The notes beneath the pieces were generated by a model. That model was not told the DNA's origin. It searched no databases and was given only the letters and a program-made list of their open reading frames with translations. A stretch of 64,000 bases of DNA, from assembly GCA_019116525.1 (NCBI GenBank), contig DXBM01000019.1:1-64000 (forward strand). The letters run 5' to 3'. This DNA comes from Candidatus Olsenella pullistercoris (lineage in GTDB: Bacteria > Actinomycetota > Coriobacteriia > Coriobacteriales > Atopobiaceae). Shown piece by piece: positions 10,118 through 19,736 of the stretch (position 1 is its first letter; each line of letters starts with the position of its first letter). Made by a program: the position numbers and the translations under genes.

Positions 10118-11416
10118 CTACTGCTTCAGAAGTTTCTTGAGGCGATACGTGATTTGGTTGATGTCGCGAACGAGCTCGCCAACGCTGGGATCGCCGTAGA
10201 AGCCATCCTGGTCGGTGTCGATACTCTCGAGCAGGCCCTTAACCTTCTTGAGAATCTCTCTCGGCTTTGCGTCATCAAGCTTGTCGTCAAGACGGCTGAC
10301 GTTATATCGCAGGTTCCGCTTGAAGTTGTTGGAGATCTTCTGAATCCAAGCCTTGTCGCGAGCCTGAAGAACATCAACGGGATTCTGGTCGGGATGCTCC
10401 TCTAGAGCCTCGTCAACGCTGAGATCGTCCTCAGCAGAGTCCACGGTTTCGAAATGGGTGTCCCTGAAGTCCTCCCAGATATGCTCGTCCTGGAAGATAG
10501 CCCCGTCCTTGCCGGGCTTGCAGATTCTGCGGAACTCCTTGCCCTCCTGTCCGGAGCGAATGTAGTCGTAGCAGATGACCTTGAGGTCGTCGATGTCCGA
10601 GTCGGTGTACTCCCAGTTACAGTATTGGGCGAGTGCGCCGCGATCAGTCCAGTCCTTGATTGCCTTTGTGAGGGTAAGGAACTGGTCCTCCATGTGCTCG
10701 AGCAGGGGGTACATCTCGTCATAGCCGAAGGCACTGAGGTATTCCTTCATCAGGCCCAGCGTGGCCATCATCTTCGGGACTTCAGACTTCTGGACGTTCA
10801 TCATCTTCGCGATTTCATCGTCGCCGAAGCCAAGGTCTTTCAGGTCCTCACACTTCAGATACTTCTCGATGGCGTTGTAGTCGAGCTTATCGTCCTCGCC
10901 CATCTGGTACATCGTCTCAAGCTGCTGGATGTCCTTCGGGGTCGCACTCTTTGGGAGGATGATTGCGCTGAAGAATCGGCACTTGTCGACTTGCATGGGG
11001 CTGAAGCCATACTGGTCGCGCAAGTGATACGCACGGTTGAGAAGCGATGCCCGGCGGTTGCCGTCGATGATGACTCCGTCTGCGGTAACTATTCCATGGC
11101 GCATCTGCCCGTTTTCGACGATGTCGTTCATCGTCCTCTTATTACGATCGGGCTTCGAGTCCCAGAGGAACTTCTCGATGATGTGAATATCGTCGGGGTT
11201 CTCGGGATCGAGCGAGTGGTTCTTGTGCTCGAAAGCCTTGACGCTCGAGGAGATTCGACCGTTGTACTTGTTGTATACGAGATACTCGAGGGGGATTCTG
11301 TAAACGGGGACGCGCTGCGTTTCGCCTTGGTACCGAAGCGGCACTCCGGTGGAAACGACGCAGTCCTCGTCGTTGATTATCTCGTGAAGTTTTTCAGTCC
11401 TCTGCTCGGCGTTCAT
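10118..11416 (-). CDS. ParB/Srx-like domain protein
   Basis: VPVYRIPLEYLVYNKYNGRI, GQMRHGIVTADGVIIDGNRRASLL, LGFGDDEIAKMMNVQKSEV (HTH-like). Confidence 0.75.
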   Translation of the reverse strand: MNAEQRTEKLHEIINDEDCVVSTGVPLRYQGETQRVPVYRIPLEYLVYNKYNGRISSSVKAFEHKNHSLDPENPDDIHIIEKFLWDSKPDRNKRTMNDIVENGQMRHGIVTADGVIIDGNRRASLLNRAYHLRDQYGFSPMQVDKCRFFSAIILPKSATPKDIQQLETMYQMGEDDKLDYNAIEKYLKCEDLKDLGFGDDEIAKMMNVQKSEVPKMMATLGLMKEYLSAFGYDEMYPLLEHMEDQFLTLTKAIKDWTDRGALAQYCNWEYTDSDIDDLKVICYDYIRSGQEGKEFRRICKPGKDGAIFQDEHIWEDFRDTHFETVDSAEDDLSVDEALEEHPDQNPVDVLQARDKAWIQKISNNFKRNLRYNVSRLDDKLDDAKPREILKKVKGLLESIDTDQDGFYGDPSVGELVRDINQITYRLKKLLKQ

Positions 11417-12699
11417 GCGTTACCTCCTGAACGATGGCGCTCACTATCCTTGGCGATTTCTTTACCAATCAGATGGGGGATGCCCACGACGAGGGCATTT
11501 CCCATACAGAAAGCACGGCGGTTGTCCGACATGCCGGTGTTCGTCCAGCCTTTTGGAAAGCCCTGGAGCTGGTCGAGCTCGTCCGGGATGAGTCTTCTAT
11601 AACGGTCGCCGATTTTCACGACATGTTTAAATCGTGACGCGCCCCTCCCGCCCTCCCCGGTAAGAATTGTTCTCGAGGGCCTATCTATCGGGTCCGGAAA
11701 GGCCATCGAGCCTTCTGAATAATGATATTTGAAACCAGTCTTCTTATTAGCTCGAAGCTCCTTCTTGCTGCCCTTCAGATATTCCCATCGGTCGAGGGTC
11801 TCATCTGGGATGTAGAACGACTCGGGAACATCGCTTTCTGGAACGAGGACATCACCGAGGGTCTGCCGGGGCCCGTCGTAGTCTTCCGTTATGTCCCACG
11901 TGGATACGGCACGCTTTTGCATGACGCCGGCAGCCAGGAATGGAGAGCAAGAGTTGCCCACGCCGAAGGATTTGGTCACGTCGTAGGGATCGTCCCCGAT
12001 AGCGAAGATGCGTACATTCTCAGGGGAGCGTATCGGAAGGGCGCGGGCCATGACCCCCGTCGTAAGGCGCTCGTTGAGATCCCATTCCGCGTCGGCAAGA
12101 GTGCCGTAGATGTAGACGCGCTTGCGCCTTTGGGGGAAGCCGTATTCCGCACTGTTTACGACACGCCACTCCACCGAATAGCCCGCACGTACGAAGCAAG
12201 AGAGGATAATCGCGAAATCGCGGCCGCGTTGGGAGGCGGGACTCTTAAGCAGGCGGTCGACGTTTTCTAGCAGGACATAGCGAGGATGCTTGAGCTGCAA
12301 GAACCGGTATATATCCCACCACAGAACTCCCTTTTTGCCCTCAATCCCTCCCGCACGAGAGAGCGGCTTAGCGACGGAATAGTCTTGGCAGGGGAACCCT
12401 CCGACGAGCATATCGACATCAGGGATGTCAATCTCTCCGTCCTCAAATTGGTCTAGGACCTTGTTGATGTCCTCGTTGATGCAGCTTCCCTCGCCGAAGC
12501 GTCTCTCATAGCAGCGCCAGGCAAATTGCTTGGAGTCCGTTCCTGGGGGCTCCCACTGGTTTGCCCAAATGGTTTGGAATGGCCCGGCGGCGGGAAGACG
12601 GAAGTTTGGGTCATCGCTGTTGTACCCATCGAGCGCGAGACGAAAGCCTCCCACGCCGGCGAATAGCTCTGCGACTGTAATGGTGTTGCTTGTAGACAC
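11413..12699 (-). CDS. C5 cytosine DNA methyltransferase
   Basis: VAELFAGVGGFRLAL, GGFPCQDYS, LLENVDRLL, EYGFPQRRKRVYI; GTG start at 12699 preferred to ORF-track ATG at 12828, which overlaps the upstream gene. Confidence 0.92.
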   Translation of the reverse strand: MSTSNTITVAELFAGVGGFRLALDGYNSDDPNFRLPAAGPFQTIWANQWEPPGTDSKQFAWRCYERRFGEGSCINEDINKVLDQFEDGEIDIPDVDMLVGGFPCQDYSVAKPLSRAGGIEGKKGVLWWDIYRFLQLKHPRYVLLENVDRLLKSPASQRGRDFAIILSCFVRAGYSVEWRVVNSAEYGFPQRRKRVYIYGTLADAEWDLNERLTTGVMARALPIRSPENVRIFAIGDDPYDVTKSFGVGNSCSPFLAAGVMQKRAVSTWDITEDYDGPRQTLGDVLVPESDVPESFYIPDETLDRWEYLKGSKKELRANKKTGFKYHYSEGSMAFPDPIDRPSRTILTGEGGRGASRFKHVVKIGDRYRRLIPDELDQLQGFPKGWTNTGMSDNRRAFCMGNALVVGIPHLIGKEIAKDSERHRSGGNA

Positions 12700-12778
12700 T
12701 TCTCTCCGTCCGGTAATTGACCGCTCTGTCGGAAGCGGTTTGATGGTGCGATTGTATTTCAACGAGGGCCTGTACCTG

Positions 12779-14149
12779 TTATCCGACCGATAACCCCTTC
12801 GTATTGAGGCGCTGTATCTCGCCTGCAATGTATTTCGAGTTGAACCAAAAGCTCTTCTTGATTACGGGAACCCCATAAGGGGTCATACACGTATCCTCGG
12901 CGTTTCTCCCGTGGGGGCGAACATGGCAGCAGCGGTTCTCGGTTGCTTTGACCGATTGATCGGCATGACCGTCGCGCACGCGCCGTTGCATCTCTTTGTA
13001 GCAGCGCCTGGCTTCGGGGATGTCACTTTCAGGCATTTGCCAGAAAAGAACACTATCGAGGTGATATTCGTTACGCACCTCATCGTCCTCGCGGAAAATG
13101 ACCAGCAGATACTTCTGCTCGAGATACCCTCTAAAGTCGCTGTCCTCAAAGGGCGTAACCGCGAGTTTGCAGTAGTCAAACTTGGGGAAAGACATTGGGT
13201 ACTTGGGAACGCCATTTCGCTTCAGCCTAATGGTCTTGGCGACAATGCCCGCCTTTTCGAACTCAAGAATCTTGGAGTCCTCTGCTACACCCAAGATTCT
13301 CCTTGTAATCAGCGCGCTGAGGCTCTTGGGTGGACGCTTGCCTTTCTGCGTGAGCCCGAATATCTCCCCGAGATCCTCTTCGGTGTAGCCAACGTATTTG
13401 TCAAAGTGCTGCCGGACAAGCTCGGAGAGCGGCAGCGTGCTCTGCAGCTTGCTTCTGCTGATTTTCTGAGCATCACTCATCCGATGGACAAGAGACATCA
13501 CGAAGGATTTCTTGAACGCCCAATAACGGGGGATAGCAGGTATGTCCGAGAGCGGCTGCGGCACAGTGCCGGAAGCCAAGCCATCCTTTGCGTAAGCTTC
13601 GAGATAGAGCGTATCACCGCTCGAAATCTCATGTGCCCGGCCCGAGCTAATCTTACCGACGACAGTCTCCCAGTCACGCTGAATTGTGTAGGCATCTTCG
13701 TCGGGCATTGCCCAGAAGTCGGCAAATTGGAAGATGTAATCGACGGGATTGGTGCATGGCTCATAGAGGTAGGCGAGCAGTAATAGCTTCCCATACTGCT
13801 TGCGAACCAAGCTAGTTTCCCAGGGTTCATCGAGGATGTCAGAGAAGCCAATCTTTCCGAGAACAAGGCGGTCTTTGGCAACAAGCTGACCATTCCTGCC
13901 TATCTTCACCGGAAAAGCTTTGATTGAAAGAGCTCTTTCGAATGCACCGTCATACTCGCAAAGAGGCTTAGAGGAATTCGCGAAGTACTGAATGATAGCG
14001 GCCTCGAAAGGGTCTTCTTCCGAGCTGAAGCTGTCAAGAGAGTCGATACGGGCAACATCACGAAGAGTTTTTCCAACGAGATTCTGAGCAACAGCGACAA
14101 CGGACCGCTTATCCGCTGACTCGAGACTATATCTTACATCGCTATCCAT
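12779..14149 (-). CDS. Sau3AI/MutH-family type II restriction endonuclease-like protein
   Basis: AFPVKIGRNGQLVAKDRLVLGKI; ISSGDTLYLEAYAKDGLASGTVPQPLSDIPAIPRYWAFKKSFV resembles Sau3AI/LlaKR2I-type proteins; located next to a C5 MTase. Confidence 0.75.
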   Translation of the reverse strand: MDSDVRYSLESADKRSVVAVAQNLVGKTLRDVARIDSLDSFSSEEDPFEAAIIQYFANSSKPLCEYDGAFERALSIKAFPVKIGRNGQLVAKDRLVLGKIGFSDILDEPWETSLVRKQYGKLLLLAYLYEPCTNPVDYIFQFADFWAMPDEDAYTIQRDWETVVGKISSGRAHEISSGDTLYLEAYAKDGLASGTVPQPLSDIPAIPRYWAFKKSFVMSLVHRMSDAQKISRSKLQSTLPLSELVRQHFDKYVGYTEEDLGEIFGLTQKGKRPPKSLSALITRRILGVAEDSKILEFEKAGIVAKTIRLKRNGVPKYPMSFPKFDYCKLAVTPFEDSDFRGYLEQKYLLVIFREDDEVRNEYHLDSVLFWQMPESDIPEARRCYKEMQRRVRDGHADQSVKATENRCCHVRPHGRNAEDTCMTPYGVPVIKKSFWFNSKYIAGEIQRLNTKGLSVG

Positions 14150-14238
14150 AACAATCGCCCTTTGGTCGAAATGCCGCAGTATGACACCCTGCTTTGTTCG
14201 ATTGTAGATTAGTCGAGCAACTTTTCAGAATGGGTTTT

Positions 14239-15674
14239 GGACGCGTCCCGAAACTTGGTGTAAGCGGCCAGGCGACCGTCGCCCTCACGGGCGCGGCCGC
14301 CCCCTAGAATCGTGAGTCACCACAACGTCAGATTCGCGAGAAAGGACGGCCGCAATGGACACTGTACACGAGGGGGCGCTGGCCGCGGCGGGCGCCGTCG
14401 CCGCGGCCGGCGTCCGCGCCGACGGCACGATCGACATCAACGCGGCGCTGAGGTCGCTGCTGGAGGGGCTGCTCAACGCCGCGATGGACGAGCAGGCCTC
14501 CGAGCTCGGCGTCGCCCGCAACGGCTACCGCGAGCGCCGGCTCGACACCTGCGTGGGCACCGTGACGCTCAGGATACCCAAGCTGCGCGAGGGCAGCTAC
14601 TTCCCCGAGGACGTCGTGTCGAGGTGGTCGCGCACCGACACGGCGCTGGCCTCGGCGATCTGCGACATGTGGGTCTCCGGGGTCTCGACCAGGAAGGTGG
14701 AGGCGGTCGCCGCCGAGATGGGCGTCGAGTCGATGAGCAGGAGCCGCGTCTCCAGGCTGTGCGCCGGCCTCGACGCCGAGGTCGCCGAGATGCGCTCGGC
14801 GGACCTGTCCGCCGGGCCGTGGCCGTACCTGTGGCTCGACGCCACCTACGTGCCCTGCCGGGAGGCGGGCGCGGCGCGCTCGGCCGCGCTCGTCACCGCC
14901 GTGGCCTGCTCGCTGTCGGGGCGAAGGAGGGTCGTCGGGCTGGCGTGCGTCGACTCCGAGTCCTACCTGTCCTGGCGCGACTTCCTGCTCGGCCTGCGCC
15001 GCCGCGGGCTCTCGGGCGTGCGGCTCGTGACCTCCGACGCCCACGAGGGGCTCGCGAGGGCCATCCGCGAGGTCCTCGTCGGGGCCTCCTGGCAGCGCTG
15101 CGTGGCCCACCTCGAGCGCAACGTGCGGGACCGCTGCCGCAGGAGGGACGTGGGCGACGCTGCCGTGGCGGCGCTCAAGGCCGCCCTCGCCGAGCGCGAC
15201 CCCGCGCTCGTGCGCGCCGGCTACCGCCGGGCGTGCGAGCTGCTCGCCGCCGCCGACCCCCGCGACGCGGAGCTGCTCGAGGGGGCGGCGCCGTCCGCCC
15301 TCGCCTACCTGGGCTTCCCCCGCGAGCACGCCGTCTGGGTCAGGACCAACAACGTCTGCGAGCGGATGAACTGCGAGGTCAAGCGCCGCACGAGGGTCGT
15401 GCAGGTGTTCCCGTCGAGGGACTCGCTCGTCCGGCTCGTCGGGGCCGTGTGCTGCGACCAGAACGACGCGTGGCTCTCGGCCACGAACTTCATCGACCCC
15501 AGGACCCTGGCCGAGGGCTACGAGCGCGACCCCCTGCCGGAGGAGCCCGGCGGGATGGAGAGGGTGCTCCGGCTCGTGGGGGAGGCGTTCGACAGGAAGC
15601 TGAGGGCGGCGTAGGATCGGCGGGGAGGCTCACCCCCGCGGGAAGGCCCCTACACCACTTTTCGTGACGCGACT
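14239..15674 (+). mobile_element. IS256-family insertion sequence with 8-bp target duplication TGGGTTTT
   Basis: tgggtttt at 14231-14238 and 15675-15682; terminal IR GGACGCGTCCCGAAACTTGGTGTAAGCGGCC vs AGTCGCGTCACGAAAAGTGGTGTAGGGGCC. Confidence 0.92.
14355..15614 (+). CDS. IS256-family transposase
   Basis: AMDEQASELGVARNGYRERRLDTCVGTVTLRIPKLREGSYFP; WLDATYVPC; SDAHEGL; WQRCVAHLERNV. Confidence 0.95.
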   Translation: MDTVHEGALAAAGAVAAAGVRADGTIDINAALRSLLEGLLNAAMDEQASELGVARNGYRERRLDTCVGTVTLRIPKLREGSYFPEDVVSRWSRTDTALASAICDMWVSGVSTRKVEAVAAEMGVESMSRSRVSRLCAGLDAEVAEMRSADLSAGPWPYLWLDATYVPCREAGAARSAALVTAVACSLSGRRRVVGLACVDSESYLSWRDFLLGLRRRGLSGVRLVTSDAHEGLARAIREVLVGASWQRCVAHLERNVRDRCRRRDVGDAAVAALKAALAERDPALVRAGYRRACELLAAADPRDAELLEGAAPSALAYLGFPREHAVWVRTNNVCERMNCEVKRRTRVVQVFPSRDSLVRLVGAVCCDQNDAWLSATNFIDPRTLAEGYERDPLPEEPGGMERVLRLVGEAFDRKLRAA

Positions 15675-15689
15675 TGGGTTTTTATTGCT

Positions 15690-16200
15690 TACGGTCGAGA
15701 GCGAACGTAATCCGTCGCTAAGCGGCCTCACTTTTCACAGCGTTGGGACGAGAGGGGCGAGAAGCGCGCTGGCGGGAAGGGCAAGAAACGCCTCGAAGCC
15801 GCCCACCACCTGCCACCGCCGAAAGTACCCGCTGAGGTCCACCTCGTCTCCTCGTCCTCATATGCACTTGCAGCAGTACTCCCAGGGCCACATGAAACCG
15901 GCCGAGACCTCGTCAATATCCCAGAGCTTCTCCACAGCCGTGTCAGCAATGATAGAACCATCGAACGTTACCCGCGCCTCACCCCCATCAGGCAGATTCC
16001 CCCAGCCCGCGTTCCACAGACAGTAGCGCATGGCACACCCCTGTGAGCAAACCTTTCAACGTATGCTCGTGCCGGCGGATGTTGCACATAATCGCCGGAT
16101 TGTTAACCTAGGTCTCCATGGTAATCCACAGGTGGTCCTGCTTGTCCAGGCCGAAGTAGTCTAGCCCCAACCCGAACAGGTCGCCCGGAGTCTACATCGC
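15690..16200 (-). pseudogene. Decayed gene remnant(s) beyond the IS
   Basis: Minus-strand fragments MRYCLWNAGWGNLPDGGEARVTFDGSIIADTAVEKLWDIDEVSAGFMWPWEYCCKC* and PGDLFGLGLDYFGLDKQDHLWITMET* separated by stops. Confidence 0.4.
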
Positions 16201-16406
16201 CACCTTAAGCGCCCTCCGCAGAAGAGCTGTAGTCACGGTAATTCCTGTGTGCACTCCCCGCGAGAGAATCGCAATACTGCCGATTCCTAGGTGTCCGTCC
16301 ACCTCATGCCCGCAACCGGCGCCGACCGACCCGCGGTATACTTTCAGCAATCGACTGCGGAGAGGAACCTCAGCCAAGACGGGACCCCGCCCACAGGGAG
16401 GCAACC

Positions 16407-17021
16407 ATGCCGGAGCGCACACCTGTCACCAACGTCATCTTTGACATGGGCAACGTGCTCATGCGCTTCGACGGCCCGTACTTCTCCTCGTGCTTCACCG
16501 ACACGCCCGAGGACGCCACCGCGCTCAACTCGGCGCTCTTTGGCAGCCCGCTGTGGACGCTGCTCGACTCGGGGACCATCAGCCACGAGACCATGGCGCG
16601 CTACGCCCGCGCGCACCTGCCCGAGCGGTTGCACCCCAACCTCGCCGCCTGCCTCGAGCACTGGCCCGAGCGCTCCGATCCCATCGAGCCCGTGAACGAC
16701 CTCGCCATCCGCCTCAAGGGCGAGGGCTACGGCATCTACGTGCTCACCAACGCCTCGACGCGCGTCATGGAGCAGCTCGCGCACGCGCCCGTCATGCCCT
16801 TCCTCGACGGCTATGTGGTCTCCGCCGAGGAACGCCTCATGAAGCCCGACCCCGCCATCTACCGGCTGCTCTGCGACCGCTTTGACCTCGAGCCCGCCGA
16901 ATGCCTCTTCGTGGACGACAACGAGGACAACTGCACCGGCGCGCGCGTCGCGGGGATGCACGCGTACCACTTCACCGGCAACGTCTCCGAGCTCGAGGCC
17001 TGCGCGCGCCTGCTGGGCTGA
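16407..17021 (+). CDS. HAD-superfamily hydrolase (HAD-IA)
   Basis: VIFDMGNVLMRFD, VLTNAS, MKPDPAIYRLL, FVDDNEDNCTGA. Confidence 0.9.
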   Translation: MPERTPVTNVIFDMGNVLMRFDGPYFSSCFTDTPEDATALNSALFGSPLWTLLDSGTISHETMARYARAHLPERLHPNLAACLEHWPERSDPIEPVNDLAIRLKGEGYGIYVLTNASTRVMEQLAHAPVMPFLDGYVVSAEERLMKPDPAIYRLLCDRFDLEPAECLFVDDNEDNCTGARVAGMHAYHFTGNVSELEACARLLG

Positions 17022-17049
17022 CGTCCCGGAAGAGCCACCGAGGAGCCCC

Positions 17050-18189
17050 ATGTTCACCGATGAGGACAAGAAGCTCATCAGACGTCTCTACCTCTGGCCC
17101 AAGCTGGGGAGCTACTTCCTCCTCGCGATCTTCCCCACGCTCGCCGCGTGGGTGATTCTCATCATGATCGACGACATCGCGCTGGAGTCGAGGGGCGCCT
17201 ACGAGGCAGGTCTCTTCGCGCTTCTTCCCATCGTGATCGTCTACCTGGTCATTTCCATGGTCCTTCTGGTGCGCTCGCGCCACCTCGCCGGCTCCGAGGA
17301 GTGGGCCCGCGTCGAGCGAGCCGCGCTCGTCTCGCCCGTTGACGCGAGCACCCCGGGCGAGCTCCATGCCGCCCTGGGCCTTGCCGCAACGGGACGCGTG
17401 GCGGAGGCTGTCGGCGAGCGGCAAGGCGACAAGAACCTCGAGGGCCTCGGGGAGACCGCGCAGGCGGCCGCCGGGGCGCTCGGCATCCTGGGGGTCTGGC
17501 TGCTCGCGCGCCGCCTGCACGAGGCCGCCCGCCACATCGCGGAGGGCCATCACCTGCCCATGCCCGGGCTCGCGCCGAGGCGGCTCGCCGTGTTTCTCGC
17601 CCCCGTGGTCGTTCTTGCGATCGTGTTCGCTCCGCGCTTTGCCTCGTCGGCGGCAGCCATGTCCCAGGCACAACAGGCCGCGTCGGACACCCTCGCCGCA
17701 GTTGAGGCGGCGTTCGAGGAGGGCGGATGCGGCTACGTCTCCGTCGATGACCCGAGCGAGGGCTACCAGAGCTACGGGTATCGAGCCTATGGCTATACGC
17801 TCGACATCGGGGACCCAGGGACGTCCAGCCTGTGCGTGAGCACCGATGAGGACGGCGTGGTAGAGACGCTCGACTTCCACACGGACTTCGACCTCTCCCT
17901 CATCCCGGAGGAGAACCTCGCGCGCGCGGAGCGCGACTTCGAGCTGCTCTCTGGGATGGTGTCCGGGCTCGACGTGCCCGTCGTCGCGAACGGCCTGCTC
18001 GCGGCCGAGCCCACCTTCCCGGAGGAGTTCGTGGAGCGGTTCTGCGCCGGCTCGTACTACGACGACCTCATCGTGCGCTACGAGACGGCGGACGGCCTGC
18101 GCGTGACGGTGAGCTACGAGACGGACCCCGAGGACGAGTACGACGAGTACAGCAGCTCGTACGTCTACCTGACCTTCAGCGCAGAGTAG
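17050..18189 (+). CDS. Hypothetical membrane protein
   Basis: Three or more hydrophobic segments; ATG at 17050; no recognised domain. Confidence 0.6.
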   Translation: MFTDEDKKLIRRLYLWPKLGSYFLLAIFPTLAAWVILIMIDDIALESRGAYEAGLFALLPIVIVYLVISMVLLVRSRHLAGSEEWARVERAALVSPVDASTPGELHAALGLAATGRVAEAVGERQGDKNLEGLGETAQAAAGALGILGVWLLARRLHEAARHIAEGHHLPMPGLAPRRLAVFLAPVVVLAIVFAPRFASSAAAMSQAQQAASDTLAAVEAAFEEGGCGYVSVDDPSEGYQSYGYRAYGYTLDIGDPGTSSLCVSTDEDGVVETLDFHTDFDLSLIPEENLARAERDFELLSGMVSGLDVPVVANGLLAAEPTFPEEFVERFCAGSYYDDLIVRYETADGLRVTVSYETDPEDEYDEYSSSYVYLTFSAE

Positions 18190-18205
18190 GCACGACTCAC
18201 ACAAG

Positions 18206-18237
18206 GCGCCCCCAGGCTTCCCGTTGCCTGGGGGCGC
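18206..18237. terminator. Bidirectional terminator-like hairpin
   Basis: GCGCCCCCAGGC ttcccgtt GCCTGGGGGCGC between convergent genes. Confidence 0.75.
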
Positions 18238-18264
18238 AGCGCTGGAAGGCGCGAGCTGGATACC

Positions 18265-19680
18265 TTAGCCGTAGATCTTCTTGGCGTTCTTCTTGCTGAT
18301 GAAGTACGTGAAGAGGAAGCCGGCAAGCGCGGAGACCGCAATGGTGGCAAGGCAGAAGAAGAAGTTCGTCATGTCACCGTCGGGCGAGATGTAGGTCGGC
18401 GAGGTCATGAGGCCAGGGCCAGCCCAGGAGTACTGCTTGAGGTCGAACAGCGCACCGAACATGGCGCCCACGGCAGCGCCGAGCGTGGCACCCAGGAAGG
18501 GCTTGGCAAAGCGCAGGCAGATACCGTAAAGGGCAGGCTCGGTGATGCCGAGAATGGCAGTGATGCCGGAGGACATGGAGAGCTGACGGGTCTCGCTCTT
18601 CTTGGTGAGGAACCACACGGCCAGGGCCGCGCCGCCGATGGCGGAGTTGCCGGCGAGACCGCCCGGGCAGAAGAGGTTGTCAAAGCCAACAGCGTTCATA
18701 TAGTTCATGTTGATGGCGTAGACCGCCTTGTCCATGCCCGTGATGATGCCAATCGGGCAGAAGGCACCCCAAAGAGCGCTTGCCACGAACTTGGCGTTGG
18801 TCTGGAGCCACTGGAAGACGACAGAGAACCCGGTGCCGGCAACGTAGCCCAGCGGGCCGAGGACGAGAAGGACGACCGGAACGGTAATGAGCATCGTCAC
18901 CAGCGGAAGCAGGAAGTACTGCATGTTCTGCGGGATGACCTTCTTGAAGAAGTTGAAGATGACCGCCATGAACGGCACGCCAAGCATGATCGGCAGGAAG
19001 GTGCCGTTGTAGGAAACGGTGTAGACAGGAATCCCAAAGAAGTCGAGGCCCTCGACGCCGTTGATGGTCGAGTAGAGCAGCGTCATGCCAAGAAGGGCGC
19101 CAAGAGCGGGACGGACGCCGAGCTTGTCAGCAGCAGACCAGCCGAGGGCGATGGGCATGAAGTAGAAGCCGGCGTTGGCGAGACCGTTGAAGATGGTGAC
19201 CACACCGCTCTCAGCGTCAAGCCCAAGGAAGGTGGTGCAGATGGTCAGGAAGGCCATGACCATACCGCAGCACATGTAGATCGGAATGACCGGTCCAACC
19301 GTGCCGCCGAGGAAATCCATCACCTTGCGTCCGATGCCCTTCAGGCGGTCGGTCGTGGAGAGCATGGCGGCATCCTCCTTTGTGGCCGCCGCAGCGGCGG
19401 CTGCGTCACCAGGGTCGGAGGTGGGACCCGAATACCCGGTGATCTTAAGGAACTCCTCGTAGATGTTCTCAATGTCGCCACCAACGATGACCTGGACCTC
19501 CCCACCGCCGATGTTGCGATAGCCATAGACGCCCTCCACAGCATCAAGGCCCTCGAAGTTGATCTTGCTCTCGTCGTGCGCCTGCATGCGCAGTCGGGTC
19601 GCGCAGTGCGTCGCGAACTTGATGTTGTCGAGACCTCCCATGTTCTCGACGACACCGTCAATCAGTGCCTGGTACTTCAT
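18265..19680 (-). CDS. PTS transporter EIIBC (glucose/beta-glucoside superfamily)
   Basis: NIKFATHCATRLRMQ EIIB motif; C-terminal EIIC (GITEPALYGICLRFAKPF). Confidence 0.92.
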   Translation of the reverse strand: MKYQALIDGVVENMGGLDNIKFATHCATRLRMQAHDESKINFEGLDAVEGVYGYRNIGGGEVQVIVGGDIENIYEEFLKITGYSGPTSDPGDAAAAAAATKEDAAMLSTTDRLKGIGRKVMDFLGGTVGPVIPIYMCCGMVMAFLTICTTFLGLDAESGVVTIFNGLANAGFYFMPIALGWSAADKLGVRPALGALLGMTLLYSTINGVEGLDFFGIPVYTVSYNGTFLPIMLGVPFMAVIFNFFKKVIPQNMQYFLLPLVTMLITVPVVLLVLGPLGYVAGTGFSVVFQWLQTNAKFVASALWGAFCPIGIITGMDKAVYAINMNYMNAVGFDNLFCPGGLAGNSAIGGAALAVWFLTKKSETRQLSMSSGITAILGITEPALYGICLRFAKPFLGATLGAAVGAMFGALFDLKQYSWAGPGLMTSPTYISPDGDMTNFFFCLATIAVSALAGFLFTYFISKKNAKKIYG

Positions 19681-19736
19681 TGACGCTCCTTTCCCTTCCA
19701 CCGGGACACCACAATGCCTGTCAAGCTGCGTCGCTC

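Noticed and set aside
7206-14149. Assignment as DISARM or BREX
   Set aside because: No DrmA/DrmB (DUF1998) pair, PglX, PglZ or BrxC-like protein visible; only part types are shared
14312-15667. 451-aa ORF overlapping the IS256 transposase
   Set aside because: Arg/Gly/Pro-rich shadow frame of the transposase gene in high-GC DNA
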